Assembly (NCBI GenBank): GCA_964529415.1
Contig: CAZGWD010000009.1
Coordinates: 1-64,000, forward strand
Origin: CAYMPH01 sp964529415
Lineage (GTDB): Bacteria; Spirochaetota; UBA4802; UBA5550
DNA length: 64,000 nucleotides
Direction of reading: 5' to 3'
Below, piece after piece: positions 6,124 to 15,231 of this stretch; the first letter of the stretch is position 1, and every line of letters begins with the position of its first letter. The translations under genes and the position numbers were made by a program. Under the pieces are notes generated by a model that saw nothing but the letters and a program-made list of their open reading frames with translations, did no database searches and was not told where the DNA came from.

Positions 6124-8679
6124 TTGTTTAAGGATAAACGCTATCAGGAAATATCAGGTCTGTTTATTGTACTAATTGCAGTATTGATATTCCTGTCGCT
6201 GTTAACATACAATCTCACAGATTTTTCTCTTCTTCTCGCAGGGAAAAGCATCAGCAACCTCATCGGGCCGATTGGAGTGCTGTTTTCGCACGGGCTTAGA
6301 ACCGCATTCGGTGTTTCTTCTTATTTAATGTGCATTATTTTTCTTCTGGCAGGATGGCACATAATAATGCACGGGAATTTAAATGAAGCTCTTGAGAGAA
6401 TATTTGCCATACTATTTATAGCAATAAGTTCATCTGCAATGATTTCAATGTTCAGCAAAGGCGTGCCGCAGCTTTCAAGCGGATTTGCAGGTATGTATAT
6501 TCACAGATTTTTTGAATATGTTTCCGGCCCGGCCGGGGCATATTTTTTTATAAGCATAATGAATATTATCGGGCTGATATTAATCGGTCTTATTTCCGTT
6601 ACAGCGTTCCTTGAGTTCGCAGGGAAAAACCGGAACCTAACTATCAGACTGAAAGATATTATTGCCAAATTCAAATATCAGGCTTATGAAAAAAATCTGC
6701 CATTCATTACTGTTGATAATGGTGTTGATTTAAAAAACGGAAAGCTTCCGTGGATAACCAAAAAGAAAATAAACCTGAATGATGCTTCATCAGAAAGTCC
6801 GCTTAAATTTATTGAGCTGAAAACTTCCATAACATCAGACATTAAAGGATTTAATTCCGATATTACGCGGCAGTTTAATTCAACTGCTCTTGCTGAAAGT
6901 AAATCTGAAAAACCGGTTGAAATATTCTCAGGATTTAAAGAAATCAAAACTCCATCAATTGACAGGAATGAACCAATAGAAGTTCTGCCGGATGAATTTT
7001 TTTACGCGGATTCTGATAATTTTAAAATTAATTCTGAAACAAATTATACTCCATCTGAAAAAATAAACAATGTACAGGAAACACCTGAGCAGGAGAAAAT
7101 AATTGATACAATGCCTGTTGAGGAAATCAATAAAACTGAAGTAATTAAAGTAAATGATATAGAAGAAGAATTAATTCAGGAAGATGATGAAATTCTTTCA
7201 ATAGAGAAAGATAGCGATGATGAAGATGCTGTATTAAACACAGACTCAACTGTGGAAAGAGTTTTTGACGATATAGCAATAAATAAAGAATACATAATCC
7301 CAACAGGCTTTCTTAACTCAACAGTTCCGAGCGACTCTGAAAGCTGGAAAAATGAGATCAGGAAAAATTCTGTTCTTCTTGTTAATACTCTGAATGAATT
7401 CGGAATAGAATCAAAGGTCATAAATGTAAACAGAGGACCTGTCATTACACTTTATGAACTGCAGATTGCTCCTGGAATAAAAGTCAACAGGGTAGTGAGC
7501 CTGTCGGATGATATTGCAATGGCGCTGGCTGCATACAAGGTGCGTATCATAGCTCCGATTCCCGGGAAATCAGCTATTGGTGTTGAAATACCAAATCTCG
7601 AAAGAGAGGATGTTACTGTAGGGGACATCATCAAGTCAGAGGAATATCAGGCTAAGACCGGACTTTTAAAAGTTGCGCTCGGAAAAGATATTCTCGGAAA
7701 ACCCATTACTCTTGATCTGAAAAAACAGCCGCATCTTCTGATTGCAGGCGCAACAGGTTCCGGAAAATCCGTTTGCGTGAATTCAATTATCACAAGTTTA
7801 ATTTATAATTATAACCCGAATTATCTGCGCTTTATCATGGTTGATCCGAAGATGGTTGAGCTTCAGCTGTATAATGGCCTGCCTCATCTTCTCACTCCTG
7901 TTATTACAGAGCCGCAGCTTGCTCCGGGAGTTTTGAAATGGTCAACCTATGAAATGGACAGACGCTACAGGCTTCTTGCAGAGCTTAACACGCGCGATAT
8001 TGAAAAATATAATGAAAAGGTTTCTGTTAAAGGATCAAAAAGGGAAAGGCTTCCATATATAATAATTTTAATTGATGAGCTTGCAGATCTGATGATGGTC
8101 TCTTCAAAGGAGATCGAAGGTTACATTACCCGCATTGCTCAGAAGTCGAGAGCTGTGGGGATTCATCTTGTTCTTGCAACACAGCGTCCTTCAGTTGATG
8201 TTATAACTGGAATTATAAAGGCGAATTTTCCAGCGCGTATTGCGTTTCAGGTTGCGCAGAAAACAGATTCACGTACAATTATTGACCAGAACGGTGCGGA
8301 GAAATTACTCGGCAGAGGAGACATGCTGTATCAGTCTCCTTTCAGTTCATATCCTGTGCGTATTCAGGGTGCATTTATTTCAGAAGATGAAGTTATGGAG
8401 ATCGCTACTCATTTAAAGAAAAATTTTAAACCTAATTATATTGATATCGAGCAGAGCATCCGGGAAGTAGAAGAGGAATTCGTTCTTGAAGATAACGGCG
8501 ATGAACTTTTCGTGGAAGCTCTGAAGATTATTGAGGAAACAAGAAAAGCTTCAGCTTCGTATCTCCAGAGAAGACTCAGCATAGGATACAACAGGGCAGC
8601 GAAGCTTATTGAGCTAATGGAAGACAGAGGTTATATCGGCCCGCAGCACGGAAGCAAACCCAGGGAAGTTTTTATCTGA
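6124..8679 (+). CDS. ftsK: DNA translocase FtsK/SpoIIIE
   Basis: An 851-residue septal DNA pump that drives chromosome segregation and dimer resolution at division. The N-terminal ~165 residues contain four transmembrane segments (FtsK_4TM). A long acidic, low-complexity linker runs from about 200 to 395. The alpha/beta motor follows, with Walker A G542-ATGSGK-S549 and Walker B IIILIDE at 646-652, then a C-terminal gamma winged-helix domain (about 785-851, with SYLQRRLSIGYNRAA) that would read KOPS-like guide sequences. The start is TTG at 6124, 7 nt after GGAGG. The gene lies between two copies of the same outer repeat arm (6004-6038 and 8955-8988). Confidence 0.95.
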   Translation: MFKDKRYQEISGLFIVLIAVLIFLSLLTYNLTDFSLLLAGKSISNLIGPIGVLFSHGLRTAFGVSSYLMCIIFLLAGWHIIMHGNLNEALERIFAILFIAISSSAMISMFSKGVPQLSSGFAGMYIHRFFEYVSGPAGAYFFISIMNIIGLILIGLISVTAFLEFAGKNRNLTIRLKDIIAKFKYQAYEKNLPFITVDNGVDLKNGKLPWITKKKINLNDASSESPLKFIELKTSITSDIKGFNSDITRQFNSTALAESKSEKPVEIFSGFKEIKTPSIDRNEPIEVLPDEFFYADSDNFKINSETNYTPSEKINNVQETPEQEKIIDTMPVEEINKTEVIKVNDIEEELIQEDDEILSIEKDSDDEDAVLNTDSTVERVFDDIAINKEYIIPTGFLNSTVPSDSESWKNEIRKNSVLLVNTLNEFGIESKVINVNRGPVITLYELQIAPGIKVNRVVSLSDDIAMALAAYKVRIIAPIPGKSAIGVEIPNLEREDVTVGDIIKSEEYQAKTGLLKVALGKDILGKPITLDLKKQPHLLIAGATGSGKSVCVNSIITSLIYNYNPNYLRFIMVDPKMVELQLYNGLPHLLTPVITEPQLAPGVLKWSTYEMDRRYRLLAELNTRDIEKYNEKVSVKGSKRERLPYIIILIDELADLMMVSSKEIEGYITRIAQKSRAVGIHLVLATQRPSVDVITGIIKANFPARIAFQVAQKTDSRTIIDQNGAEKLLGRGDMLYQSPFSSYPVRIQGAFISEDEVMEIATHLKKNFKPNYIDIEQSIREVEEEFVLEDNGDELFVEALKIIEETRKASASYLQRRLSIGYNRAAKLIELMEDRGYIGPQHGSKPREVFI

Positions 8680-8703
8680 CGGATTGAGCATCGTTAAAAA
8701 AAT

Positions 8704-8922
8704 ATGGAACACGGATGACACGGATTTTTATGATTAACACGGATAAGGATTTTTTTAAATTATATAGAATTTATTAAAAACCATATTAGATAATAATTTG
8801 ATAGAAAATACTCGTATGGCTTCAAAATTTTGAACCCATACGCGTGTTTTTAAAAACCAAAAAACCAAAAAAATCCGTGTTATCCGTGTTATCCGTGTAA
8901 TCCGTGTTATCCGTGTTCTATC
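8704..8922. repeat. Palindrome-ended 9-bp-periodic repeat, gene-less copy C
   Basis: This element starts like copies A and B (ATGGAACACGGATGACACGG at 8704) and ends with five tandem 9-mers of ATCCGTGTT type (8873-8917) followed by CTATC. Between the arms, in place of the A/B interior, lies different AT-rich sequence. That sequence includes an inverted repeat at 8813-8842 (CGTATGG, centre TTCAAAATTTTGAA, CCATACG; one mismatch). No GxxExxY gene is present. Confidence 0.8.
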
Positions 8923-8954
8923 TTCACTTTGAAGCCCCCTAAAAAAACCATAAT

Positions 8955-8988
8955 AAATCATAAACAATCCGCGTCATCCGCGTTCTAT
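8955..8988. repeat. Outer right arm of repeat cassette, copy 2
   Basis: It repeats the sequence at 6004-6038: AAATCATAAACAATCCGCGT, then CATCCGCGTTCTAT. It follows copy C at 32 bp, as the first arm follows copy B at 24 bp, so the two loci share the same order of modules. Confidence 0.75.
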
Positions 8989-9020
8989 TCTTTTTTGTAC
9001 ATTCTCTATCAATTTTACTC

Positions 9021-9048
9021 TTGACGGAGAACGATCTCCCAGTATGTT
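9021..9048 (+). promoter_or_regulatory. Candidate promoter with palindromic operator
   Basis: TTGACG (9021-9026) and TATGTT (9043-9048) are 16 bp apart and could be -35 and -10 boxes for the aminotransferase gene at 9097. The spacer carries the 14-bp palindrome GGAGAACGATCTCC (9026-9039), an ideal position for a repressor. No cognate regulator is identified. Confidence 0.4.
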
Positions 9049-9096
9049 TTTCCATAATATCTGATATCAAAAAAATCTATTTTCCAGGAGAACCCT

Positions 9097-10281
9097 ATGC
9101 CAGTATCAAAATTCATTAAAGAATCCATTACAAAATCCTCCTGGATCAGGAAAATGTTTGAAGAGGGAATCCGCCTGAAAAAAGAATTCGGTGCTGAGAA
9201 CGTATACGATTTCAGCCTGGGAAATCCCGATCTTGATCCGCCTGAAAAATTTTTTGAAACTTTCCTCGAGTTTGCCGGTAAAAAAACCCAGGGCGCTCAT
9301 TCGTATATGCCGAACGCAGGTTCAGATGAAGCTCGTAAAGCTATTGCTGAGAAGGTAACTAAAGATCATGGAGTTGAGACAGCTGCAAAACAGATTGTGA
9401 TGACAGTGGGAGCTGCAGGCGGTTTGAATGCTGTTTTTAAAACCATTCTTGATCCTGCGGATGAAGTTATAGTTATAAAACCGTATTTTGTAGAATATAA
9501 TTTCTATATTACAAATCACGGCGGCTCACCTGTGCACGTTGATTCCAAATCCGACTTCTCTATTGATGTTGATAATATTAAAAAAGCAATTACAGATAAA
9601 ACACGGGCTGTTCTTATAAATTCACCGAATAATCCTACAGGAAAAATTTACCATGCAGATGAAATAAAAGCTTTGGCCGGAATGCTGAAATCTGAAAGCT
9701 CTGCAAGGAATAAAATTATTTATATAATTGCTGATGAACCATACAGGGAAATTGTTTATAACGGTGCTGTTGTTGAGAGCATCTTCAAGCATTATAAAAA
9801 TTCCATTGTTGTAAATTCATATTCAAAATCTTTATCTCTTCCAGGTGAAAGGATCGGTTATATTGCAGCGAGTTCAACTGCAGAGGGATTTGACGAGCTG
9901 ATGTCAGGGTTGATTTTAAGCAACAGGATTCTCGGTTTCGTGAATGCTCCGGCTTTGATGCAGCGAATAGTTGCAAAGCTGAACGAAACTTCTGTTGATG
10001 TTTCTATTTATAAAAAACGCAGGGACATTTTTGTTTCAGGACTTAAAGAAGCAGGCTATGATTTTAATGAACCTGAAGGCGCATTTTATATTTTCTGTAA
10101 AAGTCCAGGCGGCAATGACATTGAGTTTGTTCAGCATCTTCAGAAATTCAACATACTTGTTGTGCCTGGTACAGGTTTCGGAGCGCCTGGTTATTTCAGA
10201 ATAGCATACTGTGTGAGTGATGATGTTATCAAGAGGGCAATTCCGTTATTTAAAGAAGCTATTTCATCATATCAGAAATAA
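9097..10281 (+). CDS. PLP-dependent aminotransferase (class I/II)
   Basis: A 394-residue fold-type I aminotransferase. The PLP-binding lysine is K244 in the SYSKSLSLPGERIGY motif; other family landmarks are NSPNNPTGK (substrate/PLP contact), the IIADEPYREIVY aspartate/tyrosine strand and the C-terminal FRIAYC arginine. It resembles the group of putative aspartate-type aminotransferases with a KESITKSSWIRKMFEEG N-terminus. It transfers amino groups between amino acids and 2-oxo acids; the substrate cannot be set from sequence. AGGAG lies 6 nt before the ATG. Confidence 0.9.
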   Translation: MPVSKFIKESITKSSWIRKMFEEGIRLKKEFGAENVYDFSLGNPDLDPPEKFFETFLEFAGKKTQGAHSYMPNAGSDEARKAIAEKVTKDHGVETAAKQIVMTVGAAGGLNAVFKTILDPADEVIVIKPYFVEYNFYITNHGGSPVHVDSKSDFSIDVDNIKKAITDKTRAVLINSPNNPTGKIYHADEIKALAGMLKSESSARNKIIYIIADEPYREIVYNGAVVESIFKHYKNSIVVNSYSKSLSLPGERIGYIAASSTAEGFDELMSGLILSNRILGFVNAPALMQRIVAKLNETSVDVSIYKKRRDIFVSGLKEAGYDFNEPEGAFYIFCKSPGGNDIEFVQHLQKFNILVVPGTGFGAPGYFRIAYCVSDDVIKRAIPLFKEAISSYQK

Positions 10282-10290
10282 ATCAGCAAT

Positions 10291-10456
10291 CCCCCTGTCC
10301 CCCAGAGGGGGCGAATAGAAAAAAAACTTTGATTTTTTGTGGACTGATTTTGAGAATGGAGTAGATTGCCAATATTATTTTGGGAATCGCAATTTATCTA
10401 TTATTTTTATCAAAAAAAATATGAATTGTTCATATGCCCCCTCCGGGGGACAGGGG
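10291..10456. repeat. Inverted-repeat intergenic element (CCCCCTGTCCCCC family), copy 2
   Basis: A 166-bp segment between the convergent genes at 9097 and 10463. The left arm (10291-10312, CCCCCTGTCCCCC then AGAGGGGGC) and right arm (10436-10456) are inverted repeats with about two mismatches. They share the core of the arms at 1735-1951, while the AT-rich interiors differ. The right arm ends 6 bp from the stop codon of the downstream minus-strand gene. Confidence 0.7.
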
Positions 10457-10462
10457 AAAAAT

Positions 10463-12454
10463 CTATTTTTTCATATCAGAAATAATTTTTGCAGCCCATT
10501 TGGCAGAGAGATGTCCGTTTCCGTTTCGCAGAATGGTAATAATTCCTGTTTCACCGGTAAAGCCGATAAACAATCCATAGCTCTGCGGAATGCCTGTACC
10601 ATCGAGCATAGTTGAAGTTTTCCCGGATAACCCTTCTGTATCAATATTTTTTATTTTCAGCAGGGATGAGTAATTGATCTCAGGACCGAATTTTTTTATC
10701 TCGCCGGACGCGGTTCCGGTTATGAAAGTACCAAGCAGAGCTTTTGATATTATCTGTCTTGATGATGCATGCAGGGAATATTTGAATTCCTCAAGCAGGG
10801 GATCATCACATGATATGCTGGAGTAAATCTGAATGAGCCTGATGAGATCTGAAATATAAAAACTTATACCCGAGTCCAGGCCGGATAAAATTTCAGCAAA
10901 TTTCTTTTCTGAATCAACGGGCGGATATTCAAATCTGAATAAGTAGTTCTTTTTAAGCAGGCTGAGAAATTTTCTGTATTTTTCCCTGTTAATATGATTA
11001 TATAAAGAAGCGAAATATAAATTGCATGATCCGCTCAATGCATTTTCAAGCTTGACCTTGCCATGACCTCCCTGTTTCCAGCATCTTTCCGGCATTGATG
11101 AATTCTGCGACTGATTTCCAGTACATGTAAATTCATGACCGGAAAATAAATCCTGTCTTTCAGATGCGAGATATAAAACTGTGATAAGTTTGAATGCTGA
11201 TCCGGCTGTAATAAATCTTTTATCTATAGATGGGTTGGATGATTTCATTATATTTCCGGATTTTACATTAAATATTATAAATGAAAGATTAGGCGTGTCT
11301 GCTTCAGATGTTAAAGGAGTGAATTCAATTTGCGGAAAGTAGTGGAACAGAATTTCATATCTCGAAAAACCTCTTGATGACATTGCAGAAGCGCCGTTCT
11401 GGCATAGCCCAACCCCGTGCCCGAGCCCTTTACCTTTAAAAATCCAGGTTTTTTTTCCATTTGCTGTAATATCGAAATTGTTGCTTTTTATAAAATTCCA
11501 TCCATACTTTCTGTTCATTAGAAGCCTGAAAGATTCCGGCGCGAATTTTTTCTCTCCTGCTGAACTTTTTAATATGACCTTCATGTTTTTTTTATCATAA
11601 AATAAATCAAAGTCATTCAGGAAAAGATGGCGTTCATTGAAGAAAGCTTCATTTAAATCCTCGTAATTGATTAAACGCTCCCATGAATTTTCTTTATCGC
11701 ATAAAACTATTCCCTGTCTGTAGAGTTTGTCGCTGATGCCTGCATAACCTGCGTTGCTTCCTCCGAAAATTCTCTGGTCAAAAGTTTTTCCTCCGCAATT
11801 TGAGTGGAAGAAAAGATCACCTTTCAGTTTTTTTGAATTTATCTCAAGATTTGATAAATCGATTTTACAGTTTTTTATTCCTTCATAAACCTGGCAATGG
11901 GTGAGGTCGCAGAAGTCGTACCCTGTGTGTCTTTTTTTTGAGGTTTTATAACCGGCTTTGATTATAAGAGCCTGTGCTGCTGCTGCCTCAATATTTTTAT
12001 TTGAGCAAAAACCGAATTCCGCAGCGCTTGAATTTACTGAGTAGCTGTCAATAGTTTCTGTTACAATCAGGACAGGTTCGTCTTTTCCTGTAATTACAAG
12101 AGGCAGGGAATATTTTCTTCCGGATTTATTAATATCAGCATTGAAAAAAGAATTTTCGCTGTTAATAAATTTTAAATTAAATGGCGGATAATAAATTTTA
12201 TCGCTGATTTCAATATGCCACCTGCCGTCCCTGTTTTTAATATTTACCTTGCCGCTTGCATAAGAATTTTTTCCGCTGTTTTCAATCAATGCAGTGCCGT
12301 TTGGAAATTCAAGCTTGATGGATTCGATCCCGCTTTCCCTTGCAAGACGGAGATGTTTTGTGAGGATATTAATTTTTACTGTGTCAGACTCCTGTGAAAT
12401 TGCAGGAATGGAGAAAATGAGAAATATATAAACGGGTATAATTATTCTGTGCAA
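10463..12454 (-). CDS. SpoIID-domain / penicillin-binding transpeptidase-like fusion
   Basis: A 663-residue exported protein with a signal peptide at residues 1-20. The first ~380 residues form a SpoIID/LytB-type domain: a conserved alanine-rich helix before GYDFCDLTHCQVYEG and a late GHGVGLCQNGA motif, typical of peptidoglycan stem-stripped glycan transglycosylases or amidase enhancers. Residues ~395-663 have the serine-penicilloyl triad: S419-A-F-K422, S476-C-N478 and K612-T-S614 in place of KTG. All three catalytic motifs are present, so the second domain could be a D,D-peptidase/transpeptidase or a class D beta-lactamase-like sensor. I do not know this fusion as a standard family. It should act on cell-wall remodelling in the periplasm. 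Confidence 0.75.
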   Translation of the reverse strand: MHRIIIPVYIFLIFSIPAISQESDTVKINILTKHLRLARESGIESIKLEFPNGTALIENSGKNSYASGKVNIKNRDGRWHIEISDKIYYPPFNLKFINSENSFFNADINKSGRKYSLPLVITGKDEPVLIVTETIDSYSVNSSAAEFGFCSNKNIEAAAAQALIIKAGYKTSKKRHTGYDFCDLTHCQVYEGIKNCKIDLSNLEINSKKLKGDLFFHSNCGGKTFDQRIFGGSNAGYAGISDKLYRQGIVLCDKENSWERLINYEDLNEAFFNERHLFLNDFDLFYDKKNMKVILKSSAGEKKFAPESFRLLMNRKYGWNFIKSNNFDITANGKKTWIFKGKGLGHGVGLCQNGASAMSSRGFSRYEILFHYFPQIEFTPLTSEADTPNLSFIIFNVKSGNIMKSSNPSIDKRFITAGSAFKLITVLYLASERQDLFSGHEFTCTGNQSQNSSMPERCWKQGGHGKVKLENALSGSCNLYFASLYNHINREKYRKFLSLLKKNYLFRFEYPPVDSEKKFAEILSGLDSGISFYISDLIRLIQIYSSISCDDPLLEEFKYSLHASSRQIISKALLGTFITGTASGEIKKFGPEINYSSLLKIKNIDTEGLSGKTSTMLDGTGIPQSYGLFIGFTGETGIITILRNGNGHLSAKWAAKIISDMKK

Positions 12455-12565
12455 ATTTTTTCCCTTTGATTTGTAAATTATATAAATAATAAAGCTAGTT
12501 ATGTATTTTTATATATCAATACTGGGCTTATATTGATTCCTGCTGTCAAATTTTTTTTATTTTTT

Positions 12566-12594
12566 TTGACACATTCATTTCTATATGCTACATT
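12566..12594 (+). promoter_or_regulatory. Sigma-70-type promoter
   Basis: TTGACA (12566-12571), a 17-bp spacer and TACATT (12589-12594). It would drive the RsbRD-N gene, whose ATG lies about 40 bp further on after GGGAGGT. Confidence 0.65.
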
Positions 12595-12634
12595 ATATAT
12601 TATCTTAATATAATCTATGTGCAGGGAGGTCTAT

Positions 12635-13156
12635 ATGCTTCATCTAATATCGGACAGATTAGTTGAACTTGTTCAGAAACATTCGGATGTTATAGTTAAG
12701 AGATGGACAAAGCGGCTGCTTGATGATCCTGAAACAGCATCATTCTCAAAAGAAAATCTTAAGTATGTTGAATCAAAGGCAAAAAATATTCTGAAAGAAC
12801 TTGGTATATGGGTCAGCTATGATACTACAAAAGAAGAAGTCGGCCGCTTGTATGCTAATGAGGGAATTGAATTTTTTAAAATGGGAATTCCTTTGTGTGA
12901 GGTGCATAGAGCCATGTTTGTTTTAAGGAGAACATTATGGCTTTTTGTGCAGAATGAATCTGTATTTAATTCATCATTCGAGCTTCATCAGATGACTGAA
13001 CTCAGCGACAGGGTAATTCTGTTTTTTGACAGAGCAGAGTTTTATATAATAAGAGGATATACAGAGGCCATGAGTAAAAAGATGATGGAACTTTGGAAAC
13101 TTGATAAAGTTGAAACTGAAAAGATCTTTTTTGAAAGGTCATTTTATCATAAATAG
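12635..13156 (+). CDS. RsbRD N-terminal-domain (sensor-type) protein
   Basis: A 173-residue cytoplasmic, wholly alpha-helical protein. The start (M-LHLISD) was chosen at 12635 because GGGAGGT lies 4 nt upstream; a longer in-frame version from 12617 has no ribosome site. Its N-terminal LVELVQKHSDVIVKRW and the following helices match the RsbRD_N domain (a globin-like sensor fold found at the N-terminus of stressosome RsbR proteins and in some histidine kinases). The STAS domain that normally follows is missing, so it is a stand-alone sensor module. It has its own promoter at 12566-12594. The partner is unknown. Confidence 0.65.
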   Translation: MLHLISDRLVELVQKHSDVIVKRWTKRLLDDPETASFSKENLKYVESKAKNILKELGIWVSYDTTKEEVGRLYANEGIEFFKMGIPLCEVHRAMFVLRRTLWLFVQNESVFNSSFELHQMTELSDRVILFFDRAEFYIIRGYTEAMSKKMMELWKLDKVETEKIFFERSFYHK

Positions 13157-13191
13157 CTGCTTTCATTTTTAGTTTGGCCGAAAAATTTCAG

Positions 13192-14886
13192 TTATCTTTT
13201 TGAATATACCCTTCGAATAACCGGGGGCTGACGCACTATAGTTTCCTCGCCAAGAATTCTTTGGCCCTGCAGGCGGATCCATTCTACAGCTGCGAAAGAT
13301 AGCAGAACCCACGATTTAAATTTGTCGCGAATGCCCTGTTTGCCGAGCACTTCATTGAACTGAGCAATTACATCTTTTACTTTTTTTCTGATTTTTATAT
13401 TTGGTGAAAAAACCAGCAATGACAGAAGCAGAGGCCGTACATTCATTGCAATTTTCTGCGTTTTTCGCAGGCGCAGTTTCATGAATTCATCGCTCACAAA
13501 ATTTTTACTCTGCTGATATTTCAAAGTTACGGCATCCCAGACCATTTCTTTCCATTCGCGTTCCTTAAAATCATTCAGGCCTTTTTTGAAACCCATGATT
13601 GCTGTCCGCGCCATATTCAGAAGACCTGAACCGTTTTCTCTATTCTTTCTCCTGAAAGCGTTTTTTGTATATGAAAAATGCTTTTTGGGGTTTGTGATAT
13701 AAGGATGCACCCAGTTCAATTCAGTAGCGCCATGGTAGTGACGATAATGCAGATCCTTTATGCTTTTCATTATGCCGTCTCTTTTCATCCGCTCATATAA
13801 AGATGTGCGGGGGAACGGGGTGTAGTTCATAAATTGAGTAAGGTCTGCACCAAGATCAAGCACCCAGTCAATATCCTCCTGAATATTTTTTTCTGTATGA
13901 TGCTCAAGAAAAAGTATTGCTGAAGAATTAACAACAATTCCGTTTCTTTGAAGTTCAGCAATCATTTTCTTCAGGTCAATACCTTTAACTTTTGCGTGGG
14001 CCCAGGCTTTTGATTCCACACCTATCCATACCATTTTCACGCCGAGTCTCACGAGAAAATCAATGCCGAGATTATTGATAACTTCAGCTGAAGAAAAAAT
14101 TTCAAACACATAATTTTTTTTATGCTTTTCCATTTCTGCAAGAAAATCTATGGCTTTTTGCGGGTCTTTCAGGAAATTTTCATCCATTATTGTGAAGCCG
14201 GTTGCATTAAGTTTTTTTTCTGATTCAAGACATGCGTTAAACATATCTCTCCCTGTTTTTAAAAATGAGGTGTACTGTTTGTCAAAAACATGGGATGTTA
14301 TGCAGAATTCGCATGCATTTGTGCATCCGAGTCCAGGCAGGAGCACTGAGGAACGTGGAATTGATTTAAAGCCGTAAATTTTCTGCTGTATCGGATTTTG
14401 TAAAACAGGATGAACGATAGGAGCTTCGGGATCTTCACCGAAATAATTTCTGAGCCAGTGCACTCCTTCTCCGGTACATTTTTCATCAAAGGGCATGATC
14501 AGTTCAAGTTCAGGGATGATGGTACCGTATCCTCCCAGAATTATTTTAATATCCGGATGATGCTTTCGAATATGTTCTGCCATGCGCTTTGCTTTCAGAA
14601 CATTCGGTACAATGAAATTTATTCCAACATGAGTATAGTTTCCGTGCCTGAGTTCACTGACAAAATTTTTCCATAGTGGGAAATCCAGAACTGTTGAAGG
14701 TACAGAAATATTTTCAGCCAGTAGATATAATGCATGAGTGAAATAAAACTGACGCGGGGAATGAATCCCCTGCTGGCGTGTTATCTGATTATTCAATAAT
14801 TCCATCTGCATGCCAAGACCTTCAGCATACTTTGTCTTTTTTCCATAAGGACCGAAAACCCCTGTAAGAAGTAATTTATTATTCAT
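13192..14886 (-). CDS. B12-binding radical SAM protein
   Basis: A 564-residue enzyme. Residues ~60-160 are a cobalamin-binding-type Rossmann domain (IILGGYGTIIPE). The radical SAM 4Fe-4S motif is C188-TNA-C192-EF-C195, followed by the SAM-barrel strands GFTIMDENFL and MVWIGVES. The C-terminal ~170 residues are helical and family-specific. Family members catalyse B12-dependent methylations or other radical rearrangements on lipids, cofactors or natural products; no neighbour reveals the substrate. It is preceded by its own start region and is convergent with the RsbRD-N gene. Confidence 0.85.
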   Translation of the reverse strand: MNNKLLLTGVFGPYGKKTKYAEGLGMQMELLNNQITRQQGIHSPRQFYFTHALYLLAENISVPSTVLDFPLWKNFVSELRHGNYTHVGINFIVPNVLKAKRMAEHIRKHHPDIKIILGGYGTIIPELELIMPFDEKCTGEGVHWLRNYFGEDPEAPIVHPVLQNPIQQKIYGFKSIPRSSVLLPGLGCTNACEFCITSHVFDKQYTSFLKTGRDMFNACLESEKKLNATGFTIMDENFLKDPQKAIDFLAEMEKHKKNYVFEIFSSAEVINNLGIDFLVRLGVKMVWIGVESKAWAHAKVKGIDLKKMIAELQRNGIVVNSSAILFLEHHTEKNIQEDIDWVLDLGADLTQFMNYTPFPRTSLYERMKRDGIMKSIKDLHYRHYHGATELNWVHPYITNPKKHFSYTKNAFRRKNRENGSGLLNMARTAIMGFKKGLNDFKEREWKEMVWDAVTLKYQQSKNFVSDEFMKLRLRKTQKIAMNVRPLLLSLLVFSPNIKIRKKVKDVIAQFNEVLGKQGIRDKFKSWVLLSFAAVEWIRLQGQRILGEETIVRQPPVIRRVYSKR

Positions 14887-15231
14887 GAAAAACTCCTTTT
14901 AATATAATAGCGAATTTTTTTCTATAATCAGATGCATAAAAGCCGGAGCATAAATATGCAGATAAAAATCCAAGTGCCGGTTAGTATCAATTATGATGAC
15001 AGAAAATGAATATAAAAGGTTGCAACTTTTTTTATGATTCAGTTTAATTTGTTTTTTTAAAAAATCTCGGCTGATTCAATAAAAACTATAATGCATGATG
15101 ATATTTAAATTTTGATCTGATATTACACTCTTAAATTGTTCTTGATAATATTTTACTGCTGACATATAAGTGAGGAAATGCTGAAAATTTTAAAATGATT
15201 TTTTCAGTATAATTCCAATAAAACCGGTATT
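14887..15231. promoter_or_regulatory. Divergent intergenic region with candidate promoter for the kinase gene
   Basis: A 345-bp AT-rich gap between divergent genes. The best promoter is TTGATA (15142-15147), a 17-bp spacer and TATAAG (15165-15170) on the plus strand, about 60 bp before the histidine-kinase ATG. Nothing else is recognisable in it. Confidence 0.45.

Noticed and set aside
8873..8917. Five tandem 9-mers looked at first like a small CRISPR or satellite array
   Set aside because: The units are 9 bp with no spacers, and the copies belong to the palindromic repeat family around ftsK; no cas genes are present.
8755..8967. Minus-strand open frame with ITRITRITR repeats
   Set aside because: It is the translation of the 9-bp repeat and has no ribosome site; it is not a gene.
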